Source of the DNA: a virus
Reading direction: 5' to 3' (one strand)
DNA: 21,072 bases
Virus record (IMG/VR): IMGVR_UViG_3300005593_000013
Coordinates: 1 to 21,072 of that record
Shown: piece after piece, positions 1-6,541 of the stretch
Layout of the letters: each line of letters begins with the position of its first letter
Position numbering within the stretch: the stretch's first letter is position 1
Made by a program: the position numbers and the translations under genes
The notes under the pieces: model-generated
Seen by the model: only the letters and a program-made list of their open reading frames with translations
Told to the model about the DNA's origin: nothing
The model's database searches: none

Positions 1-162
1 CTTATCTAATTCATTTGATCTTAAAGTAACATCAACTGTGGCTTCATGACCGTGAAGATGTCGGCACTTACATTGACTATCTAAACTAAACTCTTTATTT
101 AGTTCCTGTGTCCAGACTCTATGACCATAACAAAAATTAAACGATTTACTTATCTCCCACAT
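1..162 (-). CDS. queD: QueD-like 6-carboxytetrahydropterin synthase, N-terminal part
   Basis: The first 54 codons of a gene that runs off the left edge. The frame is open from ATG 162-160 to base 1. Residues 8-14 (FNFCYGH) and the Cys33-x3-His37-Gly-His39 cluster match the zinc-binding His and CxxxHGH motif of the QueD/6-pyruvoyltetrahydropterin synthase family. QueD turns dihydroneopterin triphosphate into 6-carboxytetrahydropterin on the way to preQ0, the precursor of queuosine and of 7-deazaguanine bases that some phages put in their DNA to resist restriction. The start overlaps the end of the DnaE-like gene by 17 bases, so the two are probably translated from one mRNA. The catalytic His/Asp/Glu part lies outside the window. 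A folate or biopterin role for another family member cannot be excluded. Confidence 0.8.
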   Translation of the reverse strand, partial: MWEISKSFNFCYGHRVWTQELNKEFSLDSQCKCRHLHGHEATVDVTLRSNELDK

Positions 163-727
163 CACATACCTCCTTTAACTCCTCACATATTAAATTCATC
201 TGTACAGTAATTGCTACAGCATACGCAATTGCATGAGCTTTCTTAAAGTAGTACTCACCACTCTCTGGACGAATCCATACAGTTTCACTAATCTCTGTCC
301 AATTCTTTCCTAATAGGTGCCTTTTCCCCGGGCGTATCATTGCTAGTATCATTGCTAGTTCTTCTACTGACTTTGGTTTCATCTTCTTTAGAATTGTGCT
401 GTGTTCGCCTACGTGAAACAATTGCTTTACGAAGTCTTGATGCTCTAGAAGTTCCCATAATGGCTCCTTTTGTAGTAAGGTATTTAAATGATTTTCATCT
501 TTGATAGCTTGATAAAGGCTTACATTAAGAAAGTCTAATTTGAAATATCCTCTAGAATCTGCAGATTTATAATCAACAGTTGACATGTTATCTACAGGAT
601 TATTTGGAATTTCCGTAAAGTAAACTCCTGTGTTATGCTTTTTATTTGAGTTTAATTTCGCAATACGATGTTTTAATTTACTTAAAATAATACTTCTGTC
701 TGCAAAATCAATATCAATATCAGGCAT
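146..727 (-). CDS. Miniature DnaE-like (C-family polymerase palm) protein, 193 aa
   Basis: The sequence opens with MPDIDIDF, matching the DnaE palm motif PDFDVDF; Asp5 and Asp7 line up with E. coli D401 and D403. KHNTGV (30-35) resembles DnaE HAAGV. KS-(x)6-YFKLDFL (54-67) matches the strand with the third catalytic aspartate (KFDFLG, E. coli D555; here Asp65). Further on, KPKSVEELAMILAMIRPG resembles the DnaE KP..FED..A..A.YRPG segment, and YYFKKAHAIAYA resembles FNKSHAAAYA. The PHP, beta-binding, OB and tau-binding regions are absent, and about 100 residues are missing between the first two motifs, giving 193 aa against roughly 1,160. From memory, similar short proteins recur in marine T4-like phages, usually as unknowns. 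Whether it polymerises, binds DNA or only regulates is unknown. ATG 727-725 overlaps the upstream stop by one base (TAATG). Confidence 0.8.
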   Translation of the reverse strand: MPDIDIDFADRSIILSKLKHRIAKLNSNKKHNTGVYFTEIPNNPVDNMSTVDYKSADSRGYFKLDFLNVSLYQAIKDENHLNTLLQKEPLWELLEHQDFVKQLFHVGEHSTILKKMKPKSVEELAMILAMIRPGKRHLLGKNWTEISETVWIRPESGEYYFKKAHAIAYAVAITVQMNLICEELKEVCDVGDK

Positions 728-1413
728 TATAAATTACTTTCCTTTGCTACTTCTTTAACAAGTTCAACATCAGCAACATGTCTTTTAAAACGCATAGCCC
801 AATGTTTTGGGTCCATTACATGATATACTATTTGTAATTGTTCATCATTAAATTTACTTAACATCTGTTTACCACTATTAGTATTAAGTACTAACCATGG
901 ACTTATTTTACCATCTTTAATATCTTGACAAGCACGATTTAAACTTGAATAAGAAAAATAATGATTCCATTGAGCTTCTTTTTCAATACCCCAATCCATC
1001 ATAGTTTTAATAGATCTTTCAAGTGCAGTTTCTACGCTTTCTTTAAGTATTAATTCTAATGCATATTTTTCATATAATTCTTCTTTACACCAATGGTCTA
1101 ATTTAACTCCACTAGTAACAACATAATCTACATACTTGTCAGGATATAAAGGTCGTACATTACTGACAAAACTGCCAAACTTGACAAAAGCATTATAGTA
1201 AGGACTATCACAAAATTCTTCATACGTTTTTGTTCCTTTGTATTTCTGGCACAACTGATAGAATCTTATAAATGTAAGATGTCCTAACTGTACTCTCTTT
1301 TCGTCTTTTTGAACATGTCGTCTTTTCTTTTCACACATATGAACAGCAAGAGTATTTTCCCTTGTGTATCCTGTATTACAATACTTGCAGATATATGGTT
1401 TAGAATTTGACAT
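727..1413 (-). CDS. CCHC zinc-finger protein of unknown function, 228 aa
   Basis: The N-terminus carries a finger-like element, Cys9-x2-Cys12-x12-His25-x-Cys27, followed by a basic stretch (EKKRRH), which suggests nucleic-acid binding. The remaining roughly 190 residues are mostly helical-looking, with no motif I recognise. The frame extends upstream to a TTG at 1479 and an ATG at 1443. ATG 1413 is preferred because the finger starts just after it, a GAG lies 7 bases upstream, and overlap with the preceding gene falls to 14 bases. From memory, homologues occur in marine T4-like phages beside the same two neighbours, the 153-aa protein and the DnaE-like protein. That suggests one conserved module, perhaps in replication or gene regulation. 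The function is inference. Confidence 0.8.
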   Translation of the reverse strand: MSNSKPYICKYCNTGYTRENTLAVHMCEKKRRHVQKDEKRVQLGHLTFIRFYQLCQKYKGTKTYEEFCDSPYYNAFVKFGSFVSNVRPLYPDKYVDYVVTSGVKLDHWCKEELYEKYALELILKESVETALERSIKTMMDWGIEKEAQWNHYFSYSSLNRACQDIKDGKISPWLVLNTNSGKQMLSKFNDEQLQIVYHVMDPKHWAMRFKRHVADVELVKEVAKESNL

Positions 1414-1861
1414 CTTTTTTCTCAAGCCCAAGGTCTTGGACATATTGTTTAAGTTCCGCTTTTGTAGATATTGTAGCAAGTAATTCTACCTCATCTTCTT
1501 TCATGTTAGGAAATATTGTTTCTAAAAACTTTGTTGCTGGAGTGGCTTTTGCTTTCTTTTGCCCAATCCATCCATGCCTACGTGGTTCTCTTTTAGCATT
1601 ATGAGTACCACATAATGTTAGCCATTGTAGCTTTGGATGTTTCGCAATAGCCATATAATTTTTGTTATAGTATTCGTTAGTTAACAAGATTGCTAACTCT
1701 TTTGCATCGCGGCTACCTTCGACAATACTTGCGTATCTGTTTAAAAGCCAAAAGGATAATTCTTTCCTTTCTTCTTCACTCCACTCGTCATACGCCGATT
1801 TTGCATCACCGTCCATACAAGCAAAGACTTCTGATAATGGTAACTTTCTTTTAGAACTCAT
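1400..1861 (-). CDS. Conserved hypothetical protein, 153 aa, first gene of the DnaE-like module
   Basis: No known domain is recognised. It is charged and Trp-rich in the middle, with NEYYNKNY, HPKLQWL and HGWIGQKK as its most distinctive segments. The last 40 residues read as two helices ending KKDVKF. The general plan (about 150 aa, a basic middle, a helical tail) loosely recalls the T4 clamp-loader small subunit gp62, but I see no convincing alignment, and no gp44 gene lies upstream as it would in T4. ATG 1861-1859 begins only 6 bases after the TATAAT of a strong sigma70-type promoter, so the mRNA should be leaderless. It is the first gene of an overlapping three- or four-gene unit that includes the CCHC finger and DnaE-like proteins. 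Confidence 0.8.
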   Translation of the reverse strand: MSSKRKLPLSEVFACMDGDAKSAYDEWSEEERKELSFWLLNRYASIVEGSRDAKELAILLTNEYYNKNYMAIAKHPKLQWLTLCGTHNAKREPRRHGWIGQKKAKATPATKFLETIFPNMKEDEVELLATISTKAELKQYVQDLGLEKKDVKF

Positions 1862-1867
1862 GCTTAT

Positions 1868-1896
1868 ATTATACTTTCTTATTTAGAAGAAGTCAA
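1868..1896 (-). promoter_or_regulatory. Promoter P1, sigma70-type, predicted leaderless
   Basis: On the minus strand TTGACT (1896-1891) is followed by exactly 17 bases and TATAAT (1873-1868). Only six bases (ATAAGC) separate the -10 box from ATG 1861. A normal start 6-8 bases after the -10 would therefore put the 5' end at or next to the A of the start codon. The -35 box is formed by the last codons (Leu-Thr) of the small gene just upstream. The near-consensus boxes suggest early use by the host RNA polymerase. This is predicted from sequence only. Confidence 0.8.
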
Positions 1897-2043
1897 GTAT
1901 TTTTTAGTATACCATTCTTTAAACTTTGGATCAGCCTCAAATTCTTCTTGTACTTGTCTAGCAGATAATTGATCTGATCGAATACAGTCAGCTAATTGTT
2001 GGTATTTGTGTTCGCGTTCTGATCCAGCTTGTCCATTAGCCAT
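1879..2043 (-). CDS. Small protein, 54 aa, unknown
   Basis: The translation begins MANGQAGSEREHKYQQLADC and ends YLTSSK. It is polar and probably helical, with no recognised domain. A central segment (LSARQVQEEFEADPKFKEWY) looks like a helix-turn-helix-sized helical pair, but no DNA-binding motif can be claimed. ATG 2043 lies inside the end of the next gene upstream (8-base overlap), which fits translational coupling. Its terminal codons TTG ACT TCT TCT supply the -35 region of promoter P1, so coding and promoter functions overlap here. Support is the start/stop fit and tight packing, not homology. Confidence 0.65.
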   Translation of the reverse strand: MANGQAGSEREHKYQQLADCIRSDQLSARQVQEEFEADPKFKEWYTKKYLTSSK

Positions 2044-2206
2044 CAAGCTCTCCTAGTTCTTTTTTTTCTTCTTCCTTAGTTAATATATTGCCATAATTTG
2101 GCCATCCATAAACGTCTGGGCTTTCACCTACATACCTCCAACGTATTACTCCTGTATCAGGATTACGTTCATATATTTTAGGTTTATCACATTGTTGGTC
2201 CTTCAT
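2036..2206 (-). CDS. Small protein, 56 aa, unknown
   Basis: The translation begins MKDQQCDKPKIYERNPDTGV and continues with a Trp/Tyr-rich segment (IRWRYVGESPDVYGWPNYGN) and an acidic-basic tail (KEEEKKELGELDG). The pattern around the Asn-Pro-Asp-Thr-Gly turn looks like a small beta hairpin. No family is recognised with certainty; similar short proteins occur in marine T4-like phages as far as I recall. ATG 2206 overlaps the zinc-ribbon gene by 20 bases, and the stop overlaps the next small gene by 8, so it fits the coupled operon. Confidence 0.65.
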   Translation of the reverse strand: MKDQQCDKPKIYERNPDTGVIRWRYVGESPDVYGWPNYGNILTKEEEKKELGELDG

Positions 2207-2405
2207 ATTTCCTAAACTCCTTTCTTATGATAACTTCATTATTGTTGTTAGTTGTCCAACCTTCAGGCTTTAATGACCAAGTTGTTCTTTTCATTATAAC
2301 ATAGCGACAACTTGGGCATCGTTGCTTATTATTCCTGTCTTGAACTTGTACAATAAGCCTTTCAGTCCAAGCACATCTAGAACATTTGTATTCATATAAA
2401 GGCAT
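2187..2405 (-). CDS. FmdB-type zinc-ribbon protein, 72 aa
   Basis: It starts MPLYEYKCSRC, the classic opening of the FmdB/CxxC_CxxC_SSSS family, with Cys8-x2-Cys11 and Cys30-x2-Cys33 forming a zinc ribbon. The tail (WSLKPEGW) is short and carries no second domain. Family members are usually called putative regulators, but their function is not established. The gene lies directly after the cupin gene, with ATG 2405 adjacent to that gene's last base (2406), and shares its operon. A role as a small metal-binding or nucleic-acid-binding accessory protein is inference. Confidence 0.8.
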   Translation of the reverse strand: MPLYEYKCSRCAWTERLIVQVQDRNNKQRCPSCRYVIMKRTTWSLKPEGWTTNNNNEVIIRKEFRKYEGPTM

Positions 2406-2771
2406 TTATTTCTCCTCAACTTTTGTCCCTACAGTTCGTCTTACAATATCATTATGATCAAATTCAGCCCAATAAAGTTCAAAAGCTACTCCGTCGTTTA
2501 TGCCTTCAAACTGATGTACTTTACCTGGTTTAACTACAGTAAAGTCTCCTGGTCCGAGAATAGTTTCATCTACTAATCCTTCTTGATCGTCAGTTTGCCA
2601 AACACGTACAATCATTGTACCTTGTTCAACATAAAAGCCGTTAAACTTATATTGATGTTCGTGTTCCGAACATTTAAAGCCTGCTTTAAATTCAATACGG
2701 TGAAATTCTAATACACCGTTAGCATGTATTAATTCTGTACTTCCCCATATCTTACCGGCGCGAACTCCCAT
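2406..2771 (-). CDS. Cupin-domain protein, 121 aa
   Basis: A single small beta-barrel of the cupin type. Motif 1 appears as F-KAGFKCSEHEHQYK with His37 and His39, and motif 2 as PGDFTVVKPGKVHQFEG (74-89) with His86. The metal ligands are therefore kept and the protein could be an enzyme (isomerase, epimerase or dioxygenase) or a sugar-binding protein. GGAG sits 7 bases before ATG 2771. It follows the 2OG oxygenase gene by two bases and is probably the last enzyme of the modifying operon. The substrate cannot be told from sequence; association with sugar-nucleotide chemistry is a guess from the window's glycan genes. Confidence 0.75.
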   Translation of the reverse strand: MGVRAGKIWGSTELIHANGVLEFHRIEFKAGFKCSEHEHQYKFNGFYVEQGTMIVRVWQTDDQEGLVDETILGPGDFTVVKPGKVHQFEGINDGVAFELYWAEFDHNDIVRRTVGTKVEEK

Positions 2772-2773
2772 CT

Positions 2774-3526
2774 TTATTCTCCAAATTTAAATAACTTTTC
2801 TTGTACATGACAATCGATATTAATATATCGTCTAATACTATTTGGGTTATCTCTTGGTTCAACTCCATGTATACTATTAACTGTATTTAGAAAAGCTACC
2901 ATTGTATTTTGCATATAAGGTACATGCCAAACTGCTTCAATATCTTCAGGTAATGCTTCTCGCCCGCCACCTTGTCTACGCCATTGTCCTAATGTCTTCT
3001 TTTTATAAACGTCTAAGCCTCCGTCATCGCCTTTGTCATCAAATTTTTTAAAGTAAAATAAAAATGCAAATAGTTCTCTAGCTTGATCAACATGAGGTGT
3101 TCTAATATATTGATTGTCAATAGCATTTATAACAAACTGCATTTCCATTTTCATAGCATCAATAGGACCCTTTTCATATCTAGGTTTTACATCAGCTCTG
3201 GCGTATTTGATACGTAACTTATCACCATAGTGTGTTTGTATTGCTCCACTGAGTACTTGTATAGCTTCATCTTTAAAATATTTACTAGTATGATAGTCAG
3301 CAAATGCTTTCCACAAAGGAGTAATAGCTGAGTAGTCAAAATCCTTTTGTTGGTAACGTTTATCACCAAAGCCTCTAGTTTCTCCATTAAGCATAAGCTC
3401 TTCTGGGTACTGTTCTTCTAGTTCTTTATATAACCCCCACGGTAACACTTGTGGTATATGAATGTGTGGAAACGGATCCATCTTAAGATGTTCTGGTTTA
3501 AAATTTTGTAATACACTTAAATTCAT
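2774..3526 (-). CDS. 2-oxoglutarate/Fe(II)-dependent oxygenase, 250 aa
   Basis: The double-stranded beta-helix iron site is visible as His145-Val-Asp147 in RTPHVDQARELFAFLFYF, with the distal ligand His220 in NSIHGVEP and a 2OG-binding Arg about a dozen residues later (IRRYINI). This is the HxD...H...R pattern of prolyl-4-hydroxylase-like enzymes. Such enzymes hydroxylate proteins, nucleic acids or small molecules; many marine T4-like phages carry several of unknown substrate. A good Shine-Dalgarno (GGGAG) lies 7 bases before ATG 3526, and the start overlaps the preceding methyltransferase by ATGA. This is one of two such oxygenases in the operon, each next to a methyltransferase. Confidence 0.85.
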   Translation of the reverse strand: MNLSVLQNFKPEHLKMDPFPHIHIPQVLPWGLYKELEEQYPEELMLNGETRGFGDKRYQQKDFDYSAITPLWKAFADYHTSKYFKDEAIQVLSGAIQTHYGDKLRIKYARADVKPRYEKGPIDAMKMEMQFVINAIDNQYIRTPHVDQARELFAFLFYFKKFDDKGDDGGLDVYKKKTLGQWRRQGGGREALPEDIEAVWHVPYMQNTMVAFLNTVNSIHGVEPRDNPNSIRRYINIDCHVQEKLFKFGE

Positions 3527-4254
3527 TTATATCTCCCTTTTATTTCATCGCTTGAAATATTGTCATTATTATATAGATGTTGTTGTGGCGAACTAAACTT
3601 ATTATTTTCTCGTTTTTGCATAACTGCAACAATCATTGGATCTCGTTCCCATGTATCTAAAGCAAAGTCGTGTCTGTATCCTTTATCACGAGATAACTTG
3701 CCGCCGAGCTTTTCAATACGACCGCCATTGCTTTCACCAATCCATAGTTGGCATAATTTATAATTGTTTTGTAATGCTAGGCACGGAAATAAATTAGGTT
3801 GAAAATTATAGAAGCCATGATCAACCCATCTATAAAAAGGCAATACGTGTACCATAAAGCCTTTGGGCTGACATAAGTCATGAGCATTCTTAAAGACCAT
3901 ATATTGATTGAAGACATGTTCTCCTGTCCCATTATTAGTTACTAAATCGAATTTTTCATTAAATCCGTAATGTTTACCTAAATCCATATTTAAATCTAGT
4001 GCAACTGCATCCTTATCAGTGTTTACATCTATAGCAAGATACTTTCTAAATCCTATATCATGATAAAATTCTTTTGTTGTAGAAAGATTTGGAGTACCTG
4101 TAATGCCAAGCCTGTTATAAATTTTAGCACGTGACTTATTATTTTTTAATCTTTGATTACCAAGTTCAACTACTGACGGTGTACACTTTCCGTTACATGT
4201 AACTTCGTCTAATATAGTATCGATTGCATTAGTTATTAAATTTGTAAAAGACAT
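3523..4254 (-). CDS. SAM-dependent methyltransferase-like protein, 243 aa
   Basis: A Rossmann-type methyltransferase is suggested by VVELGNQ (28-34, motif I position), YLAIDVN (72-78, acidic end of strand 2) and FDLVTNNGTGEHVFNQ (from 102, motif IV region), followed by KGFMVHVLPFYRW. The glycine-rich motif is weaker than usual (ELGNQRL rather than GxGxG), so SAM binding should be treated as probable. The C-terminal 30 residues are Asn- and Lys-rich and look disordered. The gene overlaps both neighbours (TAATG and ATGA) and sits between two 2OG oxygenases. Substrate unknown; it could methylate a sugar, a small carboxylate or a modified base. Confidence 0.7.
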   Translation of the reverse strand: MSFTNLITNAIDTILDEVTCNGKCTPSVVELGNQRLKNNKSRAKIYNRLGITGTPNLSTTKEFYHDIGFRKYLAIDVNTDKDAVALDLNMDLGKHYGFNEKFDLVTNNGTGEHVFNQYMVFKNAHDLCQPKGFMVHVLPFYRWVDHGFYNFQPNLFPCLALQNNYKLCQLWIGESNGGRIEKLGGKLSRDKGYRHDFALDTWERDPMIVAVMQKRENNKFSSPQQHLYNNDNISSDEIKGRYK

Positions 4255-4763
4255 TAAATGTAATTAACTCCTATATTAACTCTAACATTTTGGTCAGTAC
4301 ATGTTGTACTTGCATGTTCTAAACTTCCATCAAATGTTAAGAGTCGGTTAGCTCGACTTTCTATTTTTGTACCATCTTCTAAAACTGTATGACCGTTATT
4401 AGAATTAATGTATAAGAGTGAAACGGTGTGTTTAATCTTAAAATCAGAATGCCATCCATGTTGATGATAGTGTCCTACGTTAGGATAAAGATTAGCTTTA
4501 ACACGCATTAATCCAGATACTCCAAGAGCATCTATAAGTGGATCAAATACATTTCCATAGTTTGTCCAAAACTTATTATCTCTATAATACCCATGTGTAA
4601 AGTAATAGTAATCACCATCTTTGTCGGCCTGTGTATCAGCATATCCTACTACACCTGCCATATAATTCCAGGGAAAATGATCACCCATAAGTTGATCAGA
4701 GATAAATCTAAAAACATCTCTATCTAAAAAGTTATCTTGTATTGTGTGTTCTGTTGCCATCAT
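4254..4763 (-). CDS. 2-oxoglutarate/Fe(II)-dependent oxygenase, 169 aa
   Basis: A compact oxygenase with the complete iron and cosubstrate set: His105-Ser-Asp107 in HQHGWHSDF, His150 in FDGSLEHAS and Arg161 in NVRVNIGV. Its short length and YHQHGWHSD context resemble prolyl-4-hydroxylase-like proteins common in cyanophages and pelagiphages. It is clearly different from the 250-aa oxygenase downstream, so this is not a recent duplication. ATG 4763 overlaps the previous stop (ATGA); a second ATG follows at once (4760), and either could be used. Substrate unknown. Confidence 0.85.
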   Translation of the reverse strand: MMATEHTIQDNFLDRDVFRFISDQLMGDHFPWNYMAGVVGYADTQADKDGDYYYFTHGYYRDNKFWTNYGNVFDPLIDALGVSGLMRVKANLYPNVGHYHQHGWHSDFKIKHTVSLLYINSNNGHTVLEDGTKIESRANRLLTFDGSLEHASTTCTDQNVRVNIGVNYI

Positions 4764-5257
4764 AAATCAAACCTCATTGTTGCACGGGGACCTGTAGTAA
4801 CTTCTTCGTATATTGTACCTGCAGGAATATATAACAAGTCTCCAGGGTTTAACCAAGTTTCACCAGTGCCAGTTAACGCATACCCTACCTTACCAGGACC
4901 ACCAACAAGTAATACATTTGACTTATTGCTGATAGGTCCATACGTTGGTGCATCTTTGGCAAACGAGACATACAAACATGTCATATTTTTAACTTCTTTT
5001 AATTGTTGTATTTCACTAATTGCAGTTTGTATAGAATTGGGATAATACTCAGAATGTAATATCATTGTTGGCAAATCGTCTGGATTAAGTTTTCCGTTGA
5101 TAATTTCATTACCAAGATATTTAACAGTATCAGGCTCTTTTGTAGAATCCCATTCTATTTTATCTAACACTTCATCCCAAATAATTTCCTTAGCTCTCTG
5201 AAATTGACTAGGAATTATTTTAGGCTCTTTAGGATTGTGTGCTTTTTTTTCAGGCAT
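4760..5257 (-). CDS. Cupin/JmjC-like beta-barrel protein with degenerate metal site, 165 aa
   Basis: The C-terminal half carries a cupin/JmjC-type signature, LNPGDLLYIPAGTIYEEV (136-153). In active JmjC or ROXA-type enzymes this reads GDxLYIPxGxxHxV with an iron-binding His; here that place reads Tyr-Glu-Glu. The expected HxD further upstream is also not evident (APTYGPISNKSNVLLV). The fold is therefore likely but iron catalysis is doubtful; it may bind a substrate or partner protein. The N-terminal 60 residues are charged and helical. The gene overlaps its neighbours by 8 and 4 bases and sits between a methyltransferase and an oxygenase. Confidence 0.65.
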   Translation of the reverse strand: MPEKKAHNPKEPKIIPSQFQRAKEIIWDEVLDKIEWDSTKEPDTVKYLGNEIINGKLNPDDLPTMILHSEYYPNSIQTAISEIQQLKEVKNMTCLYVSFAKDAPTYGPISNKSNVLLVGGPGKVGYALTGTGETWLNPGDLLYIPAGTIYEEVTTGPRATMRFDL

Positions 5258-5819
5258 GGTCCTTCTCTATTACTACAACATATTTGTTATTAGGATGTAC
5301 TACACCCTTTTTATCTGTTCTTGTTTTTTCTGCAAATTCATGATGTACAATTTTGCCATTAATATGTTTTTCTATTAATGGTTTCCACCAGCCTGGATTT
5401 TCAACAATAAGGTGTGCATTACGTCCGTCGGGTAAAAACTTTTTAGCAGGACTAGTTGCAATAATTAAAAATGCAACCTTTGTAAATAATTCATTCATGT
5501 GTTTTAATACATTCTCTAAAAATACAGGTTCAATATGCTCTAATACGTCTGAAGAGACAAGCATATCAAATGTTCCTTCGGGTCTAGTATTAAAGTTAGA
5601 ATTTCCTGGATCATACCCTTGAACAGTCATGTCTGGATATGCTTCTTGTAATGCTAAAGTTACTCCACCTTTACCGCACCCGTAATCAATAATACTTTTT
5701 GGACTATATTTTCTAATCCATTTTTCAGTTTGTTTTAGTCCTTTAGCATCACCAAATGAAGCTTTTTCATTATGCAGTTGAGCTAATTGTAATACATATT
5801 CTTCACTAATTGTCTTCAT
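5250..5819 (-). CDS. Class I SAM-dependent methyltransferase, 189 aa
   Basis: Clear Rossmann methyltransferase motifs: motif I IDYGCGKGG (44-52), acidic residue after strand 2 in VQGYDPGN, and FDMLVSSDVLEHIEP for motif IV. LEHIEP is typical of small-molecule methyltransferases of the Methyltransf_11/23 type. A later segment, AKKFLPDGRNAHLIVENPGWW, may form the substrate lid. Length is normal for a single-domain enzyme. It overlaps the unknown 244-aa gene by 14 bases and the cupin-like gene by 8. A sugar or lipid-like acceptor is possible; DNA methylation is unlikely because no DPPY-type motif is seen. Confidence 0.85.
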   Translation of the reverse strand: MKTISEEYVLQLAQLHNEKASFGDAKGLKQTEKWIRKYSPKSIIDYGCGKGGVTLALQEAYPDMTVQGYDPGNSNFNTRPEGTFDMLVSSDVLEHIEPVFLENVLKHMNELFTKVAFLIIATSPAKKFLPDGRNAHLIVENPGWWKPLIEKHINGKIVHHEFAEKTRTDKKGVVHPNNKYVVVIEKDHA

Positions 5820-6540
5820 TTAGTCTTTCCTTCTGCTTCCGTATCGCTAGTATACGTTTTAAATACCCTCCCGATATGGAATGAGCTACACCACTATTTA
5901 ATTGGCTTTGCTTTTCAGAACTTATAAGATGGCAGTGAATTTCTACAGGTTTATCAGACATTGGTACTAGTTGTAACCAAGGTAATCCAGCTGGAATTGT
6001 AAGTTGAGTATCGTGTGGAATAAAGATATTATTTAAACAAGCATGTTGGTACTTGTATTCTATAAGTCCTGGAACAGTCCAGTAAGATAAAGGATTATCA
6101 TGATGCCAATCTGGTTTCATCCAAACCCATTGCACTCCTGTTTCTTCTACTAACGTCCACGGAGATGTAATTTTAATCTGAGCCAATCCTGGCTTATGAT
6201 GTTCGAAATCACGTCTATCATGTTCTACCATTTGTATATAATCAGGTACTGCATGAAAAAACCTATTACCACCAGCATCTACTTTAGCATGAAGTTCACA
6301 CCAAGAAGGAAATATAATTCCTTCTTTAAGGATGCCGTTAATTGCAGGACAAGTTTTCATTGTTGCAACAGGCATTTTGTCATAGCCAGGCATATCTGTT
6401 TCTCTATGCAGTGGTAATTTTTTCCACCAGTCTGGTAGAAACTTTCTAGCTAACATAGGTTGGTAAGCATCATACTGATCTTTCCTATCAGTATATGCAT
6501 TTACTACAATAGTATCTGTTTTCTTTTTTTTCCAAAACAT
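5806..6540 (-). CDS. Conserved marine-phage protein of unknown function, 244 aa
   Basis: I recognise the overall pattern from cyanophage and pelagiphage genomes but know no function. Features are a basic N-terminus (FWKKKKTD), FLPDWWKKLP, a Cys-Pro turn in MKTCPAINGI, IIFPSWCELHAKV, and a late motif IPAGLPWLQLVPM followed by basic helices. The alternating hydrophobic strands and the PAG.P..Q.VP element suggest a beta-sandwich or jelly roll with a bound ligand. It is the first gene of the modifying-enzyme operon and lies one base after the 168-aa gene upstream. It might bind or present the molecule that the downstream oxygenases and methyltransferases modify; that is inference from position only. 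Confidence 0.75.
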   Translation of the reverse strand: MFWKKKKTDTIVVNAYTDRKDQYDAYQPMLARKFLPDWWKKLPLHRETDMPGYDKMPVATMKTCPAINGILKEGIIFPSWCELHAKVDAGGNRFFHAVPDYIQMVEHDRRDFEHHKPGLAQIKITSPWTLVEETGVQWVWMKPDWHHDNPLSYWTVPGLIEYKYQHACLNNIFIPHDTQLTIPAGLPWLQLVPMSDKPVEIHCHLISSEKQSQLNSGVAHSISGGYLKRILAIRKQKERLNEDN

Positions 6541-6541
6541 A

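Noticed and set aside
1400-1861. Possible clamp-loader small subunit (gp62)
   Set aside because: Only size and a basic middle plus helical tail resemble gp62. I see no motif-level alignment, and no gp44 gene lies upstream as T4 order would require.
4737-5045. 102-codon open frame on the plus strand
   Set aside because: It is antisense to the cupin-like gene and the start of the oxygenase, with a composition typical of a shadow frame.
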